64,000 nucleotides of DNA, from NCBI RefSeq assembly GCF_037892195.1, contig NZ_JATACI010000002.1, positions 1,302,001-1,366,000 of the forward strand, read 5' to 3'. Below the pieces are notes generated by a model that saw only the letters and a list, made by a program, of their open reading frames with translations, made no database searches and had not been told where the DNA came from. The stretch comes from Yoonia sp. GPGPB17. Lineage in GTDB: Bacteria > Pseudomonadota > Alphaproteobacteria > Rhodobacterales > Rhodobacteraceae. Both the position numbers and the translations under genes were made by a program. This document shows positions 55,144 to 64,000 of this stretch, in pieces (within the stretch, counting starts at the first letter, position 1; each line of letters opens with the position of its first letter).

Positions 55144-55717
55144 ACTCCAATTCCCCCGACAGAGCTTTGCTTGCTAAGTTGCTTCCGATCGCGAAGTATT
55201 CTGGATCGCCGTGGATCACGGTGAGAGCAACTGCTCCCTCCATCGCAACGACAATTTGTTCTGCAATTCTCTTTGGGGCGCTGATGCCGCGACGGCTTAA
55301 CTCATCAGAAAGCCAAAAAATGAGGGCCGACTTGTGCCGCTGCGAGGCTTTGCGAACTGGATGACCGGGAAGATCAGCGAGTTCCATACCCAGTCGCGTG
55401 AACCCAGACCCTGTCCAGCCAGGCTGCGTTGACCATTCTGCCAGCTGCGCAAAAAGACCTGCTATAAATACCTCCGGTTTAGGAGTGCTTGGCGCGGTCC
55501 AATTTCGAAACGCAGCAACCGACTGCTCATTTTGCTTGTCCAATACAGCTCCGACCAAGGCATCTTTGCTCGTATAGTGATAGTACAAAGTGCGCTTGGT
55601 CACACCCGCCGCGACCGCGATATCATCCATGCTGACACGGGCGAACCCTCTCTTGAAGAACAAGCGGAATCCAGCATCAAGGATAGCGGACAAAGTTTTT
55701 TCTGACGATCGCGGCAT
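55142..55717 (-). CDS. TetR-family transcriptional regulator
   Basis: The 191-aa protein starts MPRSSEKTLSAILDAGFRLFFKRGFARVSMDDIAVAAGVTKRTLYYHYTSKDAL, the TetR helix-turn-helix. The ligand domain is unremarkable. It is divergent from an enolase-superfamily gene; the inverted repeat at 55728-55745 lies between them, so it is likely the local repressor of that operon. Confidence 0.92.
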   Translation of the reverse strand: MPRSSEKTLSAILDAGFRLFFKRGFARVSMDDIAVAAGVTKRTLYYHYTSKDALVGAVLDKQNEQSVAAFRNWTAPSTPKPEVFIAGLFAQLAEWSTQPGWTGSGFTRLGMELADLPGHPVRKASQRHKSALIFWLSDELSRRGISAPKRIAEQIVVAMEGAVALTVIHGDPEYFAIGSNLASKALSGELE

Positions 55718-55727
55718 CCGCGGAATG

Positions 55728-55745
55728 TATACTCAGTAGTGTATA
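55728..55745. promoter_or_regulatory. Inverted repeat upstream of TetR and racemase-like genes
   Basis: TATAC-N8-GTATA, 11 bases before the TetR start and 56 bases before the enolase-superfamily gene. Candidate TetR operator, by position only. Confidence 0.4.
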
Positions 55746-55800
55746 AACGTCACGGCAAAATCGACGTAAAGGCAGTCCATCGCAATGATAGGCGCCTCAG

Positions 55801-56886
55801 ATGCCATCACCCAAGATCACAAAAATCACAGCGCGCCCGGTCCTTGCACCGCTTAAACAGCCTATTACGACGGCGACAGTTTCCATTCCCAAAGCACCTT
55901 TAGTTCTCGTCGACATCATGACCGATAAAGGTATCGTTGGTCATAGCTATGTCTTCACATACACAACGGTCGCGCTCGCTCCAATGGTGCGTCTCATCGA
56001 AGATATAGGCTCTGGCTTGATAGGAAAATCGGTTCATCCTGTCAGCCGCATGGCCGAAATGGAGCAATCATTCAGGCTCTTGGGGCGGCAGGGTCTTATT
56101 GCGATGGCGTTGGCCGGTTTGGACATGGCGCTATGGGACGCGCTTGCAAAAGCGCAGGATTTTTCAGTAGCGCAGATGTTGGGTGCGTCACCAATCCCGG
56201 TTCCTTGCTACAATAGCCTAGGCGTGTTTGAGATTGGTCGGGATGAACCTCTGCTTGCGCAGTCATTGGCTGATGGGTTCAAAGCTATCAAGGTCAAGGT
56301 GGGTGTTGGAAGTCTCGCGCATGATGTTGAGACGCTACATGCCATCAGAAGCGAGATCGGCCCGGAAATCCGGCTAATGATCGACTACAATCAATCATTG
56401 ACTGTTCCAGAGGCCATCAGGCGGATCAAGCGATTTGAGGAGGAAGGGTTCCAACTTGATTGGGTTGAAGAACCCGTCACCGCAGAAGACTTTGTGGGCC
56501 ACAACGCGGTTCGTTTTGCCGTAGATACCCCCATTCAAACAGGCGAGAACTGGTGGATGCCAGACGATGCGGCTCGCGCAATTCAGGCGAGTGTCAGCGA
56601 CCATGCAATGCTCGATATCATGAAGATTGGCGGCATAACAGGATGGCAACGCGCCGCATCTTACGCACATGCGGCATCGCTTCCGGTCTCAAGTCACTTA
56701 TTTATCGAAGTGAGCGCTCACGTTCTTTGCGTTACACCCAATGCACACCTGCTTGAATTTCTGGATGTGGCAGGGTCGTTGCTAGAAGAGCCGTATTTGG
56801 TTGAAAATGGCGCGTTGACACCAAAAGGGCCAGGGCTTGGGATCAGCTGGGACGAAAGTGCAGTACAAAGAGCAGTGGTGCAATAG
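55801..56886 (+). CDS. Mandelate racemase/muconate lactonizing (enolase-superfamily) enzyme
   Basis: The 361-aa TIM-barrel enzyme has the KxK motif KVKVGVGS near residues 163-165, metal ligands in MIDYNQS (Asp), WVEEPV (Glu) and TGENW (Glu), and a His/Asp dyad region (LDIMKIGGITGW and SSHLFIEVS). This arrangement is that of the mandelate racemase subgroup, acting on a carboxylate substrate by proton abstraction. The substrate cannot be told. The following alpha/beta hydrolase starts 5 bases later, so the two work in one pathway. Confidence 0.9.
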   Translation: MPSPKITKITARPVLAPLKQPITTATVSIPKAPLVLVDIMTDKGIVGHSYVFTYTTVALAPMVRLIEDIGSGLIGKSVHPVSRMAEMEQSFRLLGRQGLIAMALAGLDMALWDALAKAQDFSVAQMLGASPIPVPCYNSLGVFEIGRDEPLLAQSLADGFKAIKVKVGVGSLAHDVETLHAIRSEIGPEIRLMIDYNQSLTVPEAIRRIKRFEEEGFQLDWVEEPVTAEDFVGHNAVRFAVDTPIQTGENWWMPDDAARAIQASVSDHAMLDIMKIGGITGWQRAASYAHAASLPVSSHLFIEVSAHVLCVTPNAHLLEFLDVAGSLLEEPYLVENGALTPKGPGLGISWDESAVQRAVVQ

Positions 56887-56891
56887 GATCA

Positions 56892-57803
56892 ATGAACGGG
56901 AAGCTCTTTATGCAAATCAAGTCAGTGAATTCTGGTGTACTAAACGTCGGTTATGTTGAATCTGGACCAACTGACGGTTGGCCCTGCATCCTCTTGCATG
57001 GATTTCCGTATGATCCCTTGGCCTATTCGGAATCCACAAAGATAGTGGTAGAACAAGGTGCGCGCGTAATTGCGCCATATCTACGTGGATTTGGGCCTAC
57101 AACCTTCCTCGCTGCGGACAACCCACGCTCAGGCGAACAAGCCGCGTTGGGGGCTGACTTGCTTGCACCGATGGACAGCCTAGAAATAGAACAGGCTGTC
57201 CTCGGAGGATACGATTGGGGTGGACGGGCGGCTTGTGTTGTTGCTGCTTTGTGGCCCGAACGAGTGACCGCTTTAGTCAGCGGAAACTCCTACAACATTC
57301 AAGATATCGCAAATGCCATGACCCCGTCATCGCCCGACATGGAAGCAGCATTTTGGTATCAGTATTTCTTCCATTCTGAACGCGGTCGTCGCGGTCTAGA
57401 GGAGAACAGGAAGGGCTTTGCCCGCAAGCTTTGGCAAATGTGGTCACCTACCTGGCTCTTTAACGATGCGGATTTTGATGCGACTATGCCCTCGTTGGAT
57501 AATCCCGATTTTGTCGACGTCGTCATTCACTCGTACCGACATAGGTTTGGCCTTGTGCCTGGTGATCCGACGTACGTAGACATCGAAAAGAGGTTAGCTG
57601 CTCAGCCTAACATTCGGGTTACGACAATTTGCATTGACGGAGACGCCAATGGCGTATCAGAGCAAACGGCCCACCACGAACCACGGTTCACCGGCGGCTA
57701 CGACTACCGTGTTTTTGCGGGCGCGGGTCACAATTTGCCTCAAGAACGCCCAGAAGCATGGGCCAAGGCGGTGTTGGACGCTCAAACCAAAAGCAGACAT
57801 TGA
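56892..57803 (+). CDS. Alpha/beta hydrolase (epoxide hydrolase / dehalogenase-like)
   Basis: The 303-aa protein has the oxyanion-region HGFPYDP and the nucleophile elbow GGYDWGGRAA, in which the catalytic residue is Asp, as in epoxide hydrolases and haloalkane dehalogenases rather than serine esterases. The catalytic His is in AGAGHNLPQE. The start at 56892 (MNGKLFMQIKSVNSG) lies 5 bases after the racemase-like gene; ATG 56910 is also possible. It would open or cleave a small organic compound linked to the enolase-superfamily partner. Confidence 0.85.
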   Translation: MNGKLFMQIKSVNSGVLNVGYVESGPTDGWPCILLHGFPYDPLAYSESTKIVVEQGARVIAPYLRGFGPTTFLAADNPRSGEQAALGADLLAPMDSLEIEQAVLGGYDWGGRAACVVAALWPERVTALVSGNSYNIQDIANAMTPSSPDMEAAFWYQYFFHSERGRRGLEENRKGFARKLWQMWSPTWLFNDADFDATMPSLDNPDFVDVVIHSYRHRFGLVPGDPTYVDIEKRLAAQPNIRVTTICIDGDANGVSEQTAHHEPRFTGGYDYRVFAGAGHNLPQERPEAWAKAVLDAQTKSRH

Positions 57804-58169
57804 TCAGGTGAGCCGTAGTGGCCGGTTTGTCCGCGACTCGCCCGCTCGAGCATCCCGATCCAATGACGGCTTCGGGCTGCTCCCGCCGTCTGACCAAATC
57901 AGTCAGATGGCTGCTTCGGGGCATTCCGACTATGATCTGCAACGCAGTGAATGGCTGCTTCCGAAACGGTGGGGTCTTATCGACAAAATACGCCTTCGAT
58001 GACTCGGCCACTGTTGGTTACTGTAGAGGTGGAGTAGTCGTAGCAGTATGGCGTGCCAGATGGTGCATAACGGATGTAGTAACTTCGGCCTTCATAGAGC
58101 TTTGTTGCACAAACAAGGCCATGCATACCCCAACGAGGACATGGGGCGTGTTTGATGTCTGCTTTCGCG
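57804..58169. other. Gene-free stretch before the insertion sequence
   Basis: About 366 bases. It contains two ATGGCTGCTTC-type segments near 57906 and 57951. GCTTTGTTGCACAAA at 58099-58113 looks like the end of an IS5-type element, but no transposase for it is present. Confidence 0.45.
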
Positions 58170-59758
58170 GCGATGCTGTTGAAAAACTCTGTGTTGCAGT
58201 GCGGCAAATCGTTTGATTCACTCGATTTATCGAGATGGGGGGATCGAGCGATGATGGGCATTCAAAAGACGGAAGCGCAGCTATTCTATGAGTTCGATTT
58301 GGATGCACATGTCCCGCCCAATCACGTACTGAGAGAGATCGATCGTTTCCTCGACATGGGCGACATGCGGGAGAGGCTGCGGCCCTTTTACAGCCACACG
58401 GGCCGCCCTTCGATTGATCCCGAGCTCATCGTCCGGATGCTGGTGATTGGTTATGTGATGGGCATCCGGTCTGAGCGTCGCCTGTGCCAGGAGGTGCATT
58501 TCAACCTTGCATACCGTTGGTTCTGTCGGCTTGGTTTGGATGACAAGGTGCCTGACCACTCGTCGTTCTCGCGGTACCGCCATGGCAAGTTCCGAGACAG
58601 CGACATGCTGCGTCATATCTTCGAGGCAACGGTAGAGCGCTGCTTAAAGGAGGACCTCGTGTCCGGCGAAGGCTTTACCGTCGACGCAAGCCTGATACCG
58701 GCAGATGCCAACAAAGCCCGTTCCATTGCAGCCAAGGACTGGAGCGAGGACGTCGCTCGGGCTGCGGGCAATCGCGCCGCCAATGAGTATCTGGAAACTC
58801 TGGATGACGCAGCTTTTGGCGCGGCCTCGCCAGTCCAGCCAAAGTTCGTCGCCAAGTCTGATCCGGCAGCTCAATGGACACGTGCTGAGGAAAGCCGTCC
58901 CTATTTTGCTTACGCCACGAACTATCTGATCGACACCAAGAGCTCAGTCATCATGGATGTTGAAGCCACGCGGGCGATCCGTCAGGCTGAGGTGGGTGCC
59001 TCTCAAACAATGCTGGACCGCACCGAGAAACGATTTGGTATCAGACCGGATTGGCTCGCCGCAGATACGGCATACGGGTCCAGCGACAACTTGGGGTGGC
59101 TGGTCAAGAAACGCGGGATCATCCCCTTCATTCCGGTGATCGATCATTCGAACCGCAAAGACGGCGCATGGAGCCGTTTTGAGTTTGAATATGACGAGGT
59201 CAATGATCAATATATCTGCCCCAAAGGCTTCGCACTCAAGCAGTTCCGCCGGAATTACTCTGATCCCAATCGCGGCAAAAACATCCGCGGCACACGAAAG
59301 TACCGCGCACTCAAATCCGATTGTCAGGGGTGCCCATCGAAAGAGAAGTGCTGTCCCAACGCGATCTGCAGATCGATCAGCCGGGAAGAACACGAGGACG
59401 CCCGGGACTTCGCTCGATCCAGCCGAAAGACAAAAGCCTACAAGGTCAGCCGTGACAAAAGGAAGAAAGTGGAGATGCTCTTCGCGCATCTGAAGCGCAT
59501 CCTGAACCTGACCAGATTGCGACTACGAGGCCCAAACGGGGCCAAGGATGAGTTCCTTCTCGCGGCAATCGCACAGAACCTCAGAAAGCTTGCCAAGCTC
59601 AGGCCCAAGAACGTCCAAACGGAGGCTATGGCATGATCTGACCGGCCAAATCAGCCCAACAGGGCCTCGACCGGATCCGCTTCCGGCACAAACCACTCGC
59701 GCAGGCGCTCCAGCGATAATCTCCCGGTCAATTTGGTCGAGTTCTTCAACAGAATCGC
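58170..59758 (+). mobile_element. IS1182-type insertion sequence (approximate limits)
   Basis: The limits are set by imperfect inverted repeats: GCGATGCTGTTGAAAAACTC at 58170-58189 and, on the other strand, GCGATTCTGTTGAAGAACTC at 59739-59758 (18 of 20 match). They flank one transposase gene. I saw no target-site duplication next to these limits, so the exact ends or the insertion history may differ. Confidence 0.7.
58251..59636 (+). CDS. IS1182 family transposase
   Basis: The 461-aa transposase starts MMGIQKTEAQLFYEFDLDAHVPPNHVLREIDRF. An N-terminal DUF772-like domain (GRPSIDPELIVRMLVIGYVMGIRSERRLCQEVHFNLAYRWFCRLGLDDKVPDHSSFSRYR) is followed by a DDE catalytic core with DASLIPADANK (Asp), AADTAYGSS (Asp) and a late VEMLFAHLKRIL (Glu region). 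C-x2-C-x4-CC Cys motifs (DCQGCPSKEKCCPN) are typical. It is intact. The frame is open upstream to 58152. Confidence 0.93.
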   Translation: MMGIQKTEAQLFYEFDLDAHVPPNHVLREIDRFLDMGDMRERLRPFYSHTGRPSIDPELIVRMLVIGYVMGIRSERRLCQEVHFNLAYRWFCRLGLDDKVPDHSSFSRYRHGKFRDSDMLRHIFEATVERCLKEDLVSGEGFTVDASLIPADANKARSIAAKDWSEDVARAAGNRAANEYLETLDDAAFGAASPVQPKFVAKSDPAAQWTRAEESRPYFAYATNYLIDTKSSVIMDVEATRAIRQAEVGASQTMLDRTEKRFGIRPDWLAADTAYGSSDNLGWLVKKRGIIPFIPVIDHSNRKDGAWSRFEFEYDEVNDQYICPKGFALKQFRRNYSDPNRGKNIRGTRKYRALKSDCQGCPSKEKCCPNAICRSISREEHEDARDFARSSRKTKAYKVSRDKRKKVEMLFAHLKRILNLTRLRLRGPNGAKDEFLLAAIAQNLRKLAKLRPKNVQTEAMA

Positions 59759-60149
59759 GGCACATCCTGATTTACGCTGCAGCACAGCGAATGCAGATTT
59801 CCCATCCGGTAGGCGGAGAGCATCAGTCCTGGGATGCGTTCAGATCATGTCTGCTTTGGCTGGCACCGGTCATCCGAGCAAATCCGTCAGATAACCGTTA
59901 TGAGCCCATAGCGGAAGTCTTCAAGCTATGCTGCGCGCGCTCGCAGCATGAAAATCGCCGCACCTGCTCGGTTCGTGGCGCTGCATAGCGGCGGAGATAC
60001 CTGCCATTCAATCGTGTTGCAGCGAAGATTTAGGCGGCAAGGATCAAGTCGCGGGAATTTGCTGTCGTTCGTTGGACTACGTTCAGTTTCTGCTCATAAG
60101 GGGCGCACTATTGGCGCCCCTTGGGATTGTGAGTGGGAGTGCGTTTAGT
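59759..60149. other. Gene-free stretch between IS and OmpA/DUF11 gene
   Basis: About 390 bases with no supported gene; short open frames occur but look random. The hairpin at 60098-60122 is the only clear structure. Confidence 0.5.
60098..60122 (-). terminator. Hairpin after the OmpA/DUF11 gene
   Basis: AAGGGGCGC and GCGCCCCTT (9 bp) around a 7-base loop, 28 bases past the stop of the leftward surface-protein gene. The T-run is weak. Confidence 0.6.
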
Positions 60150-63100
60150 TTACCAATTGAACTCGAGTGTTTGCGCAACCTCAATGCTTCCAGAGGCCAA
60201 TGCACCGAAGCTTGATCGGCTCACGCCTGCTCCATCAAAGATCTCGCTGGAGCGCGCGACCGCAACGGAGGCTGTTTGACGCTCATCGATGACTTCGTAG
60301 TCAAAGCTCATGTCCCATTGCGCATGGGTTTCTGCTTCAGCCAGCGTCTCATATCCAATAGAACCACCCGCACCGCAGGCATCTTCTTGGTCTTCGTCGC
60401 TGTTCGTCACACAGAACACACGTGGGATAAACGTCAATGTTCGTGTTTCCATGGTGCGCGCCAGGCCAATCTCGGCGAAGCCGCGTGCATAGGTCGCCGG
60501 ATCAATCTCGAGCTCGACATTGGACACCGAGATTTCTGATCCAAAGGCTTCACCGTAGCCGACGTCAATGCCAACACGTGGGCGGATTTTGCCATTTTCA
60601 GTCGTGTATTTGCCACCAAGCGCACCACCGGCGAAGACGCCGTAGTATTGGTAGTTGCCATCAACATCTGCACCAGCGTTCAGCTCGAAGTTATGCTGAC
60701 CGATGGCGGCACTGCCGTAGTAGCTCAGGATCAAGCCATTGAGCGCACCATGCGCGCCATATAGACCAGCATGCAAACCAACACCGGTGATTGTACCTGA
60801 TGCGTCAGGGTGTTCGATGTCGTAGCGCGAGACATACCCCTCGAGAAAGCGGCCAAACAAGCTGCCGTCCGCCTGACGTTCACGCAGAGTGCCAAGGCTC
60901 CAGAGCCCCATTGTCCCCTGATCATCGTTATGGGTTACGTTCAGCTCGCTCCATGTCTCGGAGTAGGTGCTGGAAAGGCAGTTGTAGTTCTGGGATGCAT
61001 AAGTTCCGCTAAGCGCCGCGCCGTTGTCATTGCCAGTTCCGTTCAGGCGACGTTGCGGTGCAGTATCGTTATCACAGCGGTAGTCACGCGGATCCTCTTC
61101 ACCAATGTATGTGAACTCAACGCGACGGTTCAGCGCCTGACCCTCAGGGGTCGCATTTGTTGCGATGGGACGGCTTTCGTCGAAACCACGTGTCTGCAAC
61201 CGCTCTGTCGCGATGCCACGCTGGACAAGTGCTGCCTTAACCGCATTCACACGGTTGCTGCTCAAGACAACGTTGTAGGCATCACTCCCCGGCGAGGACG
61301 TGTGCCCGTCAATCCAGAAATCCGACGTCTCGCAGGTATTCAAGATACGCGCAATTTCATCCAGCAAAGCGTTGTTGGAGGCATCAATGAAGAAGCTGTC
61401 ATTTGCAAAGCGTACAGGTGTCTGTTGCAGCAGCTCGTTGATCTCCTGACCGCAGGCGCGACCACGGTTGAACCGCAACCGGTCGGCCGCATCCCGCGAG
61501 ATACGCGAGGCATTGTTCGACAGGATCGTGACCGTCCGCAACAGATCATCGGATAGAATCTCTTCGACGATTTCAATATTCACGGAGGGTGAAACTGCGG
61601 TCACGGCAGGTGTGTCTGTGTCATCACTGACAACGGTCGAGTCGGGTGCAACACCAGATGCTCTGGCAGAGTTGCTGACACCGCCAGCTTCCGCCGCCTC
61701 GTCAGGGATCAGATAGTCAAACGTATAGGTCGCAGTCTCACCGGGGGCCAACGTGCTTAAGCAGGTGAGGCTGGCGTCACGCCGCTATTGGCGACAAAGC
61801 TCACTTGGCTGGTCAGATCTGTTTGGGCACCAGACGCGTCAAGACCCAAGCTCAGGATATCAGAGGCAATCTGGACACCCGTTAGAGTCACATCTCCGGT
61901 GTTGGTAACCACAAGGTTGTAGGCAATCGTGTCGCCGGGATCGGTGACTTCAGAGTTCTGTCCGCCTGCGATGGTGGCGACACCTGTCTTAACAACCGAG
62001 AGACCCGGGTCAGCCGCAGGCACGGGTGTCGGCGTTGGATCTCCCGTTGGATCGCCGGGGTTATCCGTCGGATCGGTACCATTGTCGGACAGGTCGGTCA
62101 CAGTTGTATCGTCAGGAGCGTCGCCACCGGCTGTTGCGATGTTACCCAGGGAGGCTGGCGCACCGGCTGCATTCGGATCGATGTTCACTGTGAACACAAC
62201 CTGATAGCTGTCACCCGGGATCAAAACACCACCGGTGCCAACCAGGCTGTTCGTGCCATCATAGGTGGTGACTTGGGCTGGCAACGTCGAGCCAGCGCTG
62301 ATCGTCACAGCTGTCACAGTAGGCTGCGTGATCACACCGTTGAATGCAGTACCCAGCTGAGCCGTCGCGGTCAGGTCATCAACCAATGTCAACGTATCAA
62401 GCGTCACATCACCAGTGTTCTGCACCAGAATCGTATATGTCGCATCGAATGTCCCATCGGACTGGACCGCACCCACGCTCACAGACTTCGATGAACCAAT
62501 CTCTGGATAAGGTGAATAACTAATAACGACCAATCCACTTCCGCCGCGCGAAAAGGTTGTGCTTGTGCCAACGCCGACGCCCGCCTGGTAGTCGGCGTCG
62601 CTCGTATTTGGAGGCAGGTTCTGGAAGGTTGAAAATGCCGCCGCAAACCCAAGGTCGGGTGTCGCAAGCAGGACTGGACTGGTGATTGCGCCCGCGACAA
62701 AACTCGTGCCGCCTTCACCATGAGTAAGGGAGGGATTTTGGCTCAAGCGGAGGCTACCTGCACTACCACCCTCGAAACCGCCGCCACCGCCGCCGCCAAA
62801 CCCACCTCCAAAAGATTGACCCTGCATTGTTCCAGTCTGCCCGCCCGCAAGAACCAGGTCACCACCTTGACCGCCGCTAGATGCTGAGCTGCCCGCTCTT
62901 TCACCGGCGCCACCACCGCCAGCGATCAAAAGCGCGCGACTTTGATCTGTGGCAGTTACTGCTGTTGCACCTGTAAAAATACCGGAAAGGCCACCACCAT
63001 CAGAGCCAGAGCCGCTACTCGGTCCGCTATACACCCCGCCAAACCCATATGGTGTACCAGACGTGAGAGCCGCGCCATCGCTCCGGCCACCTTGGCCTAC

Positions 63101-63373
63101 AACGATTGTGAGTTGATCACCCGCCGTGACCGGAATTGTTCCCGAAACAAATGCGCCTGCGCCCCCGGTTGAGAAAGGTTGTCCTTCTCGCGACCCACCT
63201 CCTCCAGCCCCCCAGACTTTGACGTCAATAGTCCTGACACCTTGCGGGACCGTAAATGTCTGATCTGCACCGGTATAGCCAAATACATCAACTTGTTGGG
63301 CCGCTGCATCATTTGGCGTCAAAACAGTCATTAGTGAAGCTACCACCGAGAACTTCAAAAAATGCTGGACCAT
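60150..63373 (-). pseudogene. Large surface protein: glycine-rich region, DUF11 repeats, OmpA domain, C-terminal beta-barrel (one frameshift)
   Basis: Two reading pieces form one protein of about 1074 aa. The N-terminal piece (to 61757) starts MVQHFLKFSVVASLMTVLTPNDAAAQ (signal peptide; GGGGA 9 bases before ATG 63373). It has a glycine-rich domain (VDVKVWGAGGGG to about residue 270), then DUF11 repeats (YTILVQNTGDVTLDTLTLVDD, AYNLVVTNTGDVTLTGVQIASD). A lost base near 61771-61775 shifts the frame; piece two (61751-60150) gives LAPGETATYTFDYLIPDEAAEAGG. It then has an OmpA peptidoglycan domain (FWIDGHTSSPGSDAYNVVLSS, NRRVEFTY) and a barrel ending in TLEFNW, with the terminal aromatic needed for outer-membrane insertion. 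Confidence 0.8.
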
Positions 63374-63592
63374 AGCTGTCATTCCCCAATTCATAGGGAT
63401 CACAACAATCTTCGGCACGCTCGGCGCATCGACGTTTAGAGTTACTATGGGTCCGTTACAACTAGTAAATTGTGTAGTGCCGCCAACAGAAATGTCGCTG
63501 GTAACCTGTGACGCTAACTCGCTCCGGCCCTTCTGCGGCAACGTCACGCATGTTGAAAGAAGCTCTAGGATCCAAGTCTGAAATTTCCGCAT

Positions 63593-64000
63593 AGCCGTTC
63601 ACCTCAATAAACAATTAACCTCTTAAATTTCAGGTGAACCAAGCAGAACTATGCTCGAAATGAATGCAATGAATGCAATGAATGATCAATGTAAGAGAAT
63701 GTAAGGGACTGTAAGAGACCGTCGCTACTTTAGCAAATTTCCGAAAACACAATGAGATCGAATGCTGGGTGATGAGCTGAGCCATATGTCGATTTCATGT
63801 CCAAGATTGCGATGTTTCAAAGCCTAAAGGGGTAGCGGACATTGATTTCCATAGTTGAATGACAGGTTTGTCCCGCATCTGAGTTGTCCGATGGATCTGC
63901 GGCGAATTTACGGTTTCGGTTCACGCCGCCCTGACGCCCGCGAACGTCCGGTTCCTTGACACTTGCTGCGCGGCAGCGGTAGGCCTGCCGTAACCGCGAA
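63593..64000. other. Right-end stretch without a gene
   Basis: About 400 bases. Apart from the tandem repeats at 63660-63719 I see no gene, RNA or clear site; the last 100 bases are GC-rich and contain short inverted repeats (for example GCTGCGCGGCAGC). Confidence 0.45.
63660..63719. repeat. Two sets of short tandem repeats upstream of the surface-protein gene
   Basis: ATGAATGCA repeats at 63660 and 63669 with a partial third copy. TGTAAGAGAA, TGTAAGGGAC and TGTAAGAGAC follow at 63690, 63700 and 63710, i.e. three copies at an exact 10-base pitch. They lie 290-350 bases upstream of the gene start. Either a regulatory array or simple slippage. Confidence 0.7.

Noticed and set aside
58099..58113. 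GCTTTGTTGCACAAA as the end of a second insertion sequence
   Set aside because: It resembles an IS5-type end, but there is no matching second end or transposase nearby.
63660..63719. Repeats as a CRISPR array
   Set aside because: Units are only 9-10 bases, directly abutting, with no spacers and no cas genes.

Overview
The window looks like a chromosome segment of a Roseobacter-group alphaproteobacterium (Rhodobacteraceae). This rests on the order lipoprotein-DacA-like-tmk-holB-TatD-MBL, on glmU-glmS, pntA-pntB, the TRAP and dipeptide ABC transporters, and moderately high GC. The genus cannot be told from the sequence alone.

1-14.6 kb: a partial HAD phosphatase, glmU-glmS (UDP-GlcNAc precursors), a PPOX-family protein, an AlkD-like protein, a small lipoprotein and moaA. 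Next comes a peptide-use locus. An M20 amidohydrolase, argE and a fused oligopeptide ABC ATPase read leftward, and the matching binding protein and two permeases read rightward. 14.6-27 kb: a small membrane protein, pntAB, an ICMT-like methyltransferase, an SDR, DUF1304, kynureninase, a YihY/BrkB protein, a broken P-loop kinase, a TRAP transporter (large and small permease, binding protein) and an FAH-family hydrolase. 27-39 kb: a PqiA-PqiA-PqiB-PqiC lipid-transport operon, a Mn/Fe ABC transporter (sitABCD-like, with the two permeases fused) behind a palindromic metal-type operator, and an RND efflux pair. 39-46 kb: DUF1330, an AEC transporter, then the housekeeping operon SPOR-type lipoprotein, DacA-like carboxypeptidase, tmk, holB, TatD, MBL hydrolase, and tRNA-Ser(UGA).

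46-64 kb is accessory in character. It holds a serine recombinase with DUF2924 and DUF3489 partners, an HscC-type Hsp70 with a J-like tail-anchored protein and an unknown membrane protein, and a desaturase divergent from an ArsR regulator. It continues with a TetR regulator divergent from an enolase-superfamily enzyme plus alpha/beta hydrolase, an IS1182-type insertion sequence, and a large surface protein that combines a glycine-rich region, DUF11 repeats, an OmpA domain and a C-terminal beta-barrel.

A striking overall property is the number of one-base frameshifts in otherwise well-conserved genes (argE end, SDR end, kinase, pqiB twice, sitC/sitD, RND pump twice, its adaptor, DUF2924, Hsp70, OmpA/DUF11 protein), plus one in-frame stop in pqiA. 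Several lie in short homopolymers. In each case the conserved reading continues in the adjacent frame, so sequencing or assembly error is the simplest explanation, and true decay is the alternative.

The best candidate for an under-described system is the Hsp70/J-like/unknown membrane protein trio at 49.5-53.5 kb. The Gly-rich/DUF11/OmpA/barrel protein at 60-63.4 kb is second.
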